Source: Auricularia sp. M13 (Eukaryota; Basidiomycota; Agaricomycetes; Auriculariales; Auriculariaceae). Taken from it: 64,000 nt of DNA. The notes beneath the pieces were generated by a model. It saw only the letters and a program-made list of their open reading frames with translations, was not told where the DNA came from and ran no database searches. Below, in pieces: positions 56,779 through 64,000 of the stretch. The stretch covers positions 620,001 to 684,000 of the forward strand of contig CM073200.1 of NCBI GenBank assembly GCA_037042915.1, read 5' to 3'. Each line of letters begins with the position of its first letter. Position 1 is the first letter of the stretch. Position numbers and translations under genes: made by a program.

Positions 56779-57842
56779 GCACTGAGCATCGAGCAACGTC
56801 GCTCGTTTACATATACTGTAACTTATCTCCATTTTTACCCTTCCCTTTGAAGGCGATCCTCCAGGTGGCCTTCCCCTTTTTTGTATTTAATGTACATGCA
56901 CTGGGTTCGGCGCCTCGATGCGCGTTCTTGGGTTGAACAGTCTCGTCTTCGGATGTAGAACGCTTTCACTCTCCGACTTCCAACATTCTTCCAGAGCACG
57001 TTGGGTCCTTGTGACTTCAATTGAGTAATGGCGTGCTTTCTTCCGACCTCGACCTCCCCAAATGCGGGAACTGCATCAAAATCAAGTGGGCTGCATCCTG
57101 GGTGTGGGCTTCTGCGATTTTTTTTACGCAGGCGCCGTGCATTTGCGCAGGCTCTTGCCATCAGCTCCTCTCTCCTTCGACTTGCACATCTACGGTCTTT
57201 GAAGCCCGCGTAGACCGCACACAGTTTTTCTTGTGCGGTCGCGTAGCTGTCTTGTTTGCAGATAGCCGGCGAGGAATATGGTCATATTTACATCTCACAG
57301 TCCATACAGAAGTTAACTGAATGTGTGTTTCGTTACTCCTCGTCATCCAGGGATCTACGACGGGGTCCATGCCTATCTGCATCGGACCTCGCATCGCTAC
57401 TCGGTACCCAAATTCATCTCAGGATAATGCACCTTACAGGCTCAATGCTCTCAGAGTCAGTGAACAATGACTCGCAGCTGCAGTCATACCCGGAAGCGAC
57501 AGCTCAGTGAGTCGCGATTCGCAGAACATGGACGTTTCTGGCTGAAATCAGGGTTGTTCCCGTCTTGATCTGACTCGAACCGTTGACCGGATTCGGTCAA
57601 TGCACCGTGACGCAGAGCACGCTCAGATTCAGAAGGAAGTGCAATCGCAAGTCACGACTTCATGCCATATAGATCCGCAACCGGTACCGCATCGCGTGCT
57701 GGACTGCGCACCCGAACAGTAGGGATTGCCTATCTTTGTCTAGGACAACAATCTCACGTTCTATAAAGCCAAACGCGAAATGGCACTCGACACTCGAACA
57801 CTTGACGACTAGCTCAGCAACGTTCACGCAGTACAACTTGCC
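56779..57842. other. Intergenic region between glutaminase and kinesin genes
   Basis: About 1.06 kb. Frames of 60-100 codons on both strands look random. A TATA-like site lies near the right end. No RNA gene or repeat recognised. Confidence 0.5.
57762..57768 (+). promoter_or_regulatory. TATA-like box of the kinesin gene
   Basis: TATAAAG about 80 bases before the ATG at 57843; sequence match only. Confidence 0.4.
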
Positions 57843-60154
57843 ATGGCATCTTCCGCAGCGCTCACCACAACCCAGCTCCCGCGTCTTCGCGGAATCCTCG
57901 ACGAATGGCGCGCCGCGCAGCCGCCGTTCAAAGGGTTCGACACCGAAGTCGACGCGCTCGCGAAGAAGCTGGCTGAAGCAAGCCTTTCCAATGACGCGAA
58001 CAAAGACGTCTTTGTGGCATTCCGCACGCGTCCCCCGCTCCCCAACGAGGCCGCCGAGAAGTTCCAGGCCGACGGCGGCAGCGCCGAGGATGCTGCAAAG
58101 ATCGAGTTCTTGTCTGGCATTACTGTCACCAGTGCTGAGCCGGGCGTCTTTGTTGCGCACACCCCAGGCATGAAGGTGCGGCTGAATTACCCTTTCTCGG
58201 GAATGAAACGACTTATATCTTCTCGTAGTGGAATGGTCCTACCCTCGCCCACAAGATCTTCGAGGCTGACATCGCCTTTGGGCCTGATGTGTCCAATGAG
58301 GAAGTCTACCAGCGTACTGTGGTGTCCAACGATGTGCGCCTCGCGTTGCCGCTCATCTTCCCCTATTTTCTAAATGCGTGCCATAGCTCCTTCCTCTCGT
58401 CCTTGGAGGAGGCATTGGCTGCGTCCTTTCGTATGGCCAGACAGGTATCTCATGATCAATTCAATCGCGTATTTTTTCATACTCAAGCATCGCCAGGTTC
58501 TGGCAAGACCTTCACCATGGAAGGCCTCGAGCACCGCATCGCGCGCGACCTATTTACTGTGGCAGGTGCCGCCGCAAGGCGCTCCTACGCCTCCGAGAAA
58601 GCTCTCAGTCTAGACGCACCAGAAGTCCAGAAGATCACCGCAGGCGATGCATTTACCTTCGAAGTGACTTTCCTCGAGCTTCTGGGAAAGGCCGCTGCAG
58701 ACCTTGTCGAGGTTCCTTCTGAGTTCGACGCGGAGGGTAACCCCATCCGCCAGGAGGTTGTTATCCAGGAAGACAGAGTGCGTCATCTTTTTCCGATAAT
58801 CTATCACACGTCTGACCATTGGCGTCGTGCAGGCGGGCAACGTCAACCCGAAGCTCATCTCGACTGTCGTTACGAGCTCCGACCACCTTGAGAAGCTCAT
58901 CACGGACAGCTTGTCCCACCGCCGTGTGAGCGCGACGGCGCGCAATGCTCAGAGCAGCCGCAGTCACGCGTTGCTCACCATCCGCGTCAAGAACAAGTTG
59001 AACAGTTACGCAGACGAAGGGCAGCTCATTCTTGTTGAGTGGGTCTCAGTCGCATCCCTGTAGTCGCCATTCTTATAATCTCTGCCGACAGTCTGGCTGG
59101 CAGCGAACGCTATGAAGACTCGAAGGCGCATGACAAAAAGCGCATGGACGAGAGCCGCGAGAACAACAAGAGCCTTATGAACCTCAAGGAATGCGTGCGC
59201 GCCAAAGCGAAGATGGCCGCTGACGAGGGCTTTGTGCATATTCCCTGGAGGAACCACAAGCTCACGATGCTGCTCAAGGTTCGTTTATACAACACCGATC
59301 GGCCCATCGTTGCTGATTGCAGTCATCCGCGCACACAGCCCATCTTCGACGTCGAGTCCCGCCAGCTCTCGCGCGCGGTCATCATCGCGCACGTCTCGCC
59401 GCACATCCAGGACAGCGTACACAGCGTGTCGACGCTGGGCTACGCCGCGCCCTTCAAGACAGCGCCGCCAAAGCCGCGCGGGCCCGCGCCGTACGACGCG
59501 ACGGACCCGCGCACGTGGTCGCACGCGCAAACCCGCGAATGGTTCCGCGAGAACTTCCAGCAGCACGCGCAGGAGCAGAACAAGGGCACTGCCATGCCCG
59601 TCGACCTCGACCGACTCATCCCCGCCGGCATGCTCGCCACGCACTTCAGCCGCGTGCCGACGACCGAGTTCGTCAACCGCGTCCTCGAGGCGCGTACGGA
59701 CGTAGAGGGCACGAGCTGGACGCCGGACGAAATCAAGGAGACGGGCGCCACCGTCATTGGCCGTCTGTGGTACTTGTTCCTCACCGCCAAGACGCGCAAG
59801 CGCAACGCTGTCATGAAGAGCCGCAACGCGCTTAAGGAGGATACCGCATACGGTACGTCCGCTTCGTCTGAACAGCACACACAGATACAGTAGCACTGAC
59901 ATGAACCGCTCGCAGACGTCGCACCCGTTGTGCCCGAGGAGTACGAAGGCAACGAATTAGGCATTACATGGACCGCTGAAGAAGAGCTCGAGGCGAAGAT
60001 ACATTTCGACAACACCTGGAGTGTTCGCGCAGGCGCTGCTGCCAAAGCATCACGCGCGCGTGGAGACAAGGATGGCGGGCGCATCGCTTACAACACCGAG
60101 CAGGCGAGGATGATTTCGGAGTGGCGCGAGCTCAACGCCGCGGGCAAGATTTGA
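57843..60154 (+). CDS. Kinesin-13-like motor protein
   Basis: Multi-exon gene starting MASSAALTTTQLPRLRGILD. A helical neck of about 55 residues precedes the motor (KDVFVAFRTRPPLPNEAAEK). The P-loop is hidden by splice sites: near 58400-58520 the exons join as VLGGGIGCVLSYGQT and GSGKTFTMEGLEHR. Switch I is NAQSSRSHALLTI. Switch II reads VDLAGSERYED after removal of an intron with in-frame stops near 59050. The NNKSLMNLKECVRAKA segment resembles the KECIRA signature of microtubule-depolymerising kinesin-13 proteins. The motor ends at HVSPHIQDSVHSVSTLGYA. The C-terminal part has TWSHAQTREWFRENF, a possible SAM-like fold, and a basic tail. The role is probably microtubule end regulation; motor-domain motifs are intact. 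Confidence 0.85.
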
Positions 60155-60345
60155 CCGCCGCCGCGTTGCAGCGCCGGGCACTAGGCATTTCTATTTGCAG
60201 CCTTATGTTCCACGCGCGTTTTCAACGAGTTGTCAAGCCGTCTGTACGATCTATTTTCCAGGTCTATATACCGTCGTCTGATGTTTGAAACAAGGAAATG
60301 GGGCCTCCACGACAAGATACTGCTAACATAGTCCAAGAGTCCTGC

Positions 60346-61673
60346 TCACTCATCGTCACTCTCGTGGCCAGTCCATCCGGCTTTTCTCAAGTGCGCCTCG
60401 AACGGTGAGACAACCGGTGTACCCGACGCCGGGGGAACTTCAGGCCCTTTCCATGTATCAAGCACGAAGCGGTGAAGAATGGGGTTAACACTAGCGAGAC
60501 CGGTTAGCCAAACTTCCCGCGGAGAGGGGGCGGGCGGATGAACGTACATCTGGAAGTGCGTCACGCTCCCAAAGTGGGGAGCATTCTGCACGTTGTGGGT
60601 GCTTACGGGGACACCTGCCTCCTTGAGCTGGTTGACGAAGACCTCATGATACTCGCGCGGGTACGCGATGTCGGCAAGGCAGTGGATGAGCACGACAGGG
60701 GTGTTCTTCAGGGTCGCTAGCTGCTCCTTGGTGTACCCCTTACGTTCCGTGAAGAACTTGACCGTGATGGTCTCGAAGTCGTCGAACTTCTTGGGACCCC
60801 AGTTGTTGAGTGCCTGAGGCACAATGATCTCCTTGAGGCTGAGAGACGGTGAGCCGGGTAAACTACGCTGCGTAATATATTCGGCAGTCCTCACGCGTTC
60901 ACCAGGGAGGACGGCTTCGAGTTGAATCCAAGCTGCAACGCTCCGAAGACCGAGTCGCTGCGGGGCGATCGTCAGGCACGCATACCCGCCACAACCGTGC
61001 GAGAATCTTACCCAATCGCCTCCATGTCGATCGTTTTCCCCTGGAACCCTTCCTTCCACGTGTCATGGATCTGACGTCTCCCATCGGCAACGTCCTCCGG
61101 CTATAAGATAGTGAGCATGGGCTGTAATGACGCGATATGCTGGCACTGACCTCCTCGGTGCCAAGAGGCGATACCAGGAACAGGCCGATGACCTTGGAAG
61201 GGTAAGATACGGCCAATTGAATCCCGATAATGGTGCCCATCGAGAGCCCGAAGACGACGCAGGGCGGCAACTTGATAGCATCCTGCGACGAAGAATTCAG
61301 CACGACGCACTATTTCAATTAGCCAGACCTACCATGAACGCCGCAACATCAGCGGCCGCCTCTTTCTGGCCGTACACGGGCGGGACCTTTCCCTCCGTCA
61401 CGCCGTGCGAGAGCAGGTCGGTGCTGACGAGGTTGAATCGCCGCAGCTGCGGGTCCGCGAATTGGGCTTTCCGGGACGTTAGCAACAGCATAGGGACTGC
61501 ATGAGACGATGCGTACGCTGAAATATCTTCATAGCAATGTAGACCGGGTGCAGGAACAGCACAGTGGGGAGATGCTTGTCAATCGTCGCCGCGTCGTTGT
61601 CCGTCGGCGTCGAGATGGCATAGTGAAACTTGACGGTGCCGTGCGGCGTCTTGACCTTAACCGTGCGTGTCAT
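60346..61673 (-). CDS. Alpha/beta hydrolase-fold protein, copy 2
   Basis: Paralogue of the gene at 34635, also minus strand. From 61673: MTRTVKVKTPHGTVKFHYAI, then STPTD and HLPTVLFLHPVYIAMKIF; RRFNLVSTDLLSHGVTEGKV; nucleophile elbow VVFGLSMGTIIGIQLAVSYP (near 61240); GLFLVSPLGTEE; a lid region around 61060-60850; VVLIHCLADIAYPREY; NAPHFGSVTHFQMYVHPPA with the probable catalytic His near 60590; and the C-terminal HRFVLDTWKGPEVPP block, VVSPFEAHLRKAGWTGHE and an acidic end. All triad regions are present. An upstream in-frame ATG at 61763 would add 30 residues, but copy 1 starts at the equivalent of 61673. Substrate unknown. Confidence 0.82.
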
Positions 61674-62465
61674 GCTGGAGGTGGAGGAGGAAGCAGAGAT
61701 TGGGGGAATAGCGAACTCCCACGCATGCTGCTTATTTGTAAATGGCCACGACTGCGAGCCCAAGAAAGGCCGCTAGCGCTAGTTCTACGAAGCGCGTGCT
61801 CATGAACAGCAATCAGAACCCCTCGACCAAGGATTTTCAGCGCGCTTCCTCCGATTCGTGCGAAAATGAGGAGGCACCTTGATGCGGGCTTTATCGTCGT
61901 CACCGTCCGTCCCTGACATCAGACATGCCTATAAGTACTGTAATACAAACATGTCCTTAATGCTTATATTTGGTCTGTCAAGATCTCTGCGCTTTATTCG
62001 GGGCTTGAGGCAAGTTCTCAGGGGAATTAAGAGCCGGTGTCAGCGTGGCAAACCGATCGCACGTGTCGCCGCCAAGGAGCCCCTGAACTAGGGTAAGCAT
62101 ATAGAATACAGTGGAATATGTGTCTTCTGTTGTAATGGAGGACATCGAGCCACGGTAGTCAAATGTTTGTTCGTTCCTGGAGAGATCTATGCCAAGTGTT
62201 GCACGGTACGGTTGACATCTCTGCCACTGCACTCTCCTGAACGCATTAGAGAAAGCGCCAGCGCCCGAGAAACTGAGCGTGCTCCCAAGTGCTTGCCACC
62301 AAATAGGACGACGAAGAAGTGCCCGATCGCTGTCTGAGCTTTGTTGAACGTTCGGAATCCAAATCGCGGCCCCGGGCTTCTGCTGCGTGCAGTATCTTAC
62401 TCGCACCTTGGCTACATATAAAACGTCCATGGAAGCGCTAGTGCATCTGTGTTATCCTTGTCGCC
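61674..62465. other. Divergent intergenic region
   Basis: About 790 bases between hydrolase copy 2 (minus) and the small membrane protein gene (plus). Frames on the minus strand (to 150 codons near 61978-62430) lack family features. Both promoters should lie here. Confidence 0.5.
62417..62423 (+). promoter_or_regulatory. TATA box of the small membrane protein gene
   Basis: TATAAAA about 45 bases before the ATG at 62466; the short distance implies a short 5' UTR. Confidence 0.45.
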
Positions 62466-62950
62466 ATGTCCCAAATTCCCATGGTGGTTCACAGGTTCCC
62501 GACGTTGAAAGAGCTCCCACTCGACACCTGGGAATACGGCGTAAACGCGCGGGCTCCTTTAGGTGCAGGTGCTCTGCCCATCATCTGCGTTAGCGTGCGT
62601 CAGGACATGGCCGAGCCCAGCGGGACCAGCTGGTTGTTGACTCTGCTGGCCGTTAATTACAGGGCTTTGCGATCGTGCTGTGTGTGCTGCTGGCCTGCGT
62701 ACACGCCAAGTACCGCCAGCGGCAGGCAGAACAAGCTAATGCGTCATGGCACTTGCTCGGGCCCGCGGTACTGTTGCTCGGACTCTCGCACGTGGCCTGC
62801 GTCGTCGTCGGCCTCGCGTTCTACCACGACCGGCGCGTTGCGGACAGCCCAACAATGCGCAAGTACGGCCCAATGCTCGGCGGCTGGTTCAACGGGCTAC
62901 ACACTCTCTTCGTTCTCGCCGCGTGCAAGACAGCATTATGGGAGTGTTAG
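62466..62950 (+). CDS. Small three-helix membrane protein, unknown family
   Basis: Two exons (62466-62588 and 62663-62950) join in phase to give 136 residues. After a hydrophilic N-terminus (MSQIPMVVHRFPTLKELPLD) there are three hydrophobic segments: ALPIICGFAIVLCVLLACVH, LLGPAVLLLGLSHVACVVVG, and WFNGLHTLFVLAACKTALW. The loops are basic (AKYRQRQAEQAN; YHDRRVADSPTMRKYG). I do not recognise it. Support for a real gene comes from the TATA box, the clean GT-AG intron that joins two hydrophobic frames, and the sensible topology. It is the last gene before AT-rich repetitive DNA. Confidence 0.6.
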
Positions 62951-63030
62951 CATACAAGCGGAGTGCCACCCAGTGGTCTCCCATTATTCCCATCCGTATA
63001 TTAATGTTCCGCGCCCCAACGCCGCTCCCC

Positions 63031-63062
63031 CAGTCTCTTGTGTCTTTACCACACGACTGGGG
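63031..63062 (+). repeat. 32-base direct repeat A, copy 1
   Basis: Begins CAGTCTCTTGTGTCTTTACC and ends CGACTGGGG. Repeated exactly at 63153-63184. Confidence 0.85.
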
Positions 63063-63114
63063 GTATGTTCCATCTCTCTGTACCATGTATCTCACTTGCT
63101 CACATGTCCGATAG

Positions 63115-63145
63115 TTGGCTCACGCGTAGCTACGACTAATAGGTT
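63115..63145 (+). repeat. 31-base direct repeat B, copy 1
   Basis: Begins TTGGCTCACGCGTAGCTACG and ends AATAGGTT. Repeated exactly at 63185-63215. Confidence 0.85.
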
Positions 63146-63152
63146 CGCAATA

Positions 63153-63184
63153 CAGTCTCTTGTGTCTTTACCACACGACTGGGG
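63153..63184 (+). repeat. 32-base direct repeat A, copy 2
   Basis: Exact second copy of repeat A; it abuts repeat B copy 2 without a gap. Confidence 0.85.
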
Positions 63185-63215
63185 TTGGCTCACGCGTAGC
63201 TACGACTAATAGGTT
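63185..63215 (+). repeat. 31-base direct repeat B, copy 2
   Basis: Exact second copy of repeat B, directly after repeat A copy 2. In the first unit A and B are separated by 52 bases, so one unit has gained or lost DNA. Confidence 0.85.
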
Positions 63216-63510
63216 ATGAGCACCCTTGCGCTATTCTAGCGCGTCGTAGGCAACTCCAGATACGATTACCAGACTCACTGAGTGCGCTTCCCGTGCTTCT
63301 ACACGTTGTGTCCGTCGCTATCGCGTGTAGCTGGATATTGGTGCGCACTGGTGCGTCTGGTGCGCAAACCGTAAAATACATCCTCCTGCTATGAATAGAC
63401 ACTAAAGTGAGTCTATGGGATGGATTTAGGTGTATTATAGTGTATAGAGCTCAGATATGCCAGGGTTAGGCCAGATAGAAGTCTACTTCACTCAAACAGT
63501 AATAGTCGTT

Positions 63511-63540
63511 GCGCACCAGTGCGCACCAGTACGCACCAGT
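63511..63540 (+). repeat. Three tandem copies of a GCGCACCAGT unit
   Basis: Two exact units and one with A for the first G, matching the core of the inverted repeats at 63336 and 63955. Confidence 0.85.
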
Positions 63541-63964
63541 GCATTCTACCTGGATATCATGGTGCAAACACCTTTATAAATTTTCAGGACACTATTACAC
63601 TCACATCTGAGGCTTAAAAGTTCTTGGAACCATGTTCAACTGGGCCCACAACTTATATTACGAGTAACTGGACTACCACAGAATGCGACTTTACTAGCAT
63701 ATTTACAGGCCATGGAGGGTTTCCAAAGGATGATTCAACATATATGAGACATGTTCAAATGCATAGAACTGGAGTGGAACCAGGGTATCATGTGTAAGGT
63801 CAGCCGATGTATATTAGTGAATTTTAAACCCAGCTGAGGCTTGCACCTCAGGGCATTGGGGGAGTAATATGGTAAAACAGAGACTACATGATGCGAAATA
63901 TTACTATTTTATTGCTTGTATTCATTCATGCTGATGCAAGCAAGCATACACCACTTGCGCACCA

Positions 63965-63982
63965 GCGCACCAGCTGGTGCGC
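63965..63982. repeat. 18-base perfect palindrome
   Basis: GCGCACCAGCTGGTGCGC reads the same on both strands, sits inside the right inverted repeat, and could form a cruciform or mark a head-to-head repeat junction. Confidence 0.85.
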
Positions 63983-64000
63983 ACCAATACGCACCAGTGC

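Larger units (their letters stand above)
63336..63989. mobile_element. Probable non-autonomous terminal-inverted-repeat element (MITE-like)
   Basis: The left end (63336-63367, TATTGGTGCGCACTGGTGCG onward) is the reverse complement, with few changes, of the right end (63955-63989, finishing GGTGCGCACCAATA). The interior of about 590 bases is clearly AT-rich compared with the rest of the window and has no coding frame of note. A third array of the same 10-base unit lies inside at 63511-63540. Size, AT-rich core and inverted ends suit a miniature inverted-repeat element. No clear target-site duplication is visible, and the array may continue beyond the window. Confidence 0.5.

Noticed and set aside
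59036-59095. Apparent stop codons within the kinesin motor domain
   Set aside because: They fall in a 50-60 base GT-AG intron whose removal restores DLAGSER exactly.
1-64000. tRNA, rRNA, CRISPR array or integrated virus
   Set aside because: Scanning both strands by eye gave no cloverleaf, no rRNA-like stretch, no regular spacer array and no viral polymerase or capsid-like frame.

Overview
This window is nuclear DNA from a filamentous basidiomycete, most likely Agaricomycetes. The reasons are gene-dense, GC-rich coding DNA on both strands, genes broken by many short GT-AG introns of about 50-60 bases, and gene families typical of mushroom-forming fungi (P2-type Na/K-like ATPase, GtaA-like glutaminase, PNGase A, MYND proteins, Mid2-like mucin receptor). 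I found no tRNA, rRNA, CRISPR or bacterial operon signals. Exon limits were inferred by eye from reading frame, splice consensus and recalled family motifs. Outer gene limits are mostly firm, but some internal splice sites are approximate.

Layout. 0-5 kb: secreted DPBB-like protein (+), PNGase A-like amidase (-), flavin reductase-domain protein (-). 6-24 kb: an inverted duplication. A P-type ATPase (+, 6.1-10.0 kb), Paf1 (+) and an SFH5-type Sec14 protein (+) are mirrored by a second intact ATPase (-, 20.2-24.0 kb) followed by a decayed SFH5 copy (-). Between the arms lie two tandem HerA/FtsK-like ATPase genes (+, 14.2-16.4 and 17.1-19.4 kb). 25.5-32.3 kb: two divergently oriented MYND-finger paralogues flank an ELMO-domain gene (-). 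32.6-38 kb: single-pass mucin-like membrane protein (-), alpha/beta hydrolase (-), NADH pyrophosphatase Nudix enzyme (+). 38.2-46.1 kb: DDX60-like Ski2-family RNA helicase (+) and gamma-glutamyl phosphate reductase (+). 46.2-50.6 kb: membrane-anchored beta-propeller/amidohydrolase fusion (-). 51.4-53.4 kb: three tandem small basic coiled-coil genes sharing a 28-base leader (+). 53.8-60.2 kb: secreted GtaA-like glutaminase (+) and kinesin-13-like motor (+). 60.3-63 kb: second alpha/beta hydrolase (-) and a small three-helix membrane protein (+). The last kilobase is AT-rich and repetitive, and holds a probable short terminal-inverted-repeat element.

Most genes are ordinary housekeeping or secretory functions: transcription elongation, phosphoinositide transfer, cation pumping, proline synthesis, NAD(P)H turnover and nutrient-scavenging hydrolases. 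The less ordinary content is the HerA-like tandem pair with a shared C-terminal module, the DDX60 homologue, the unrecognised coiled-coil trio, and the inverted duplication with its decayed SFH5 copy.
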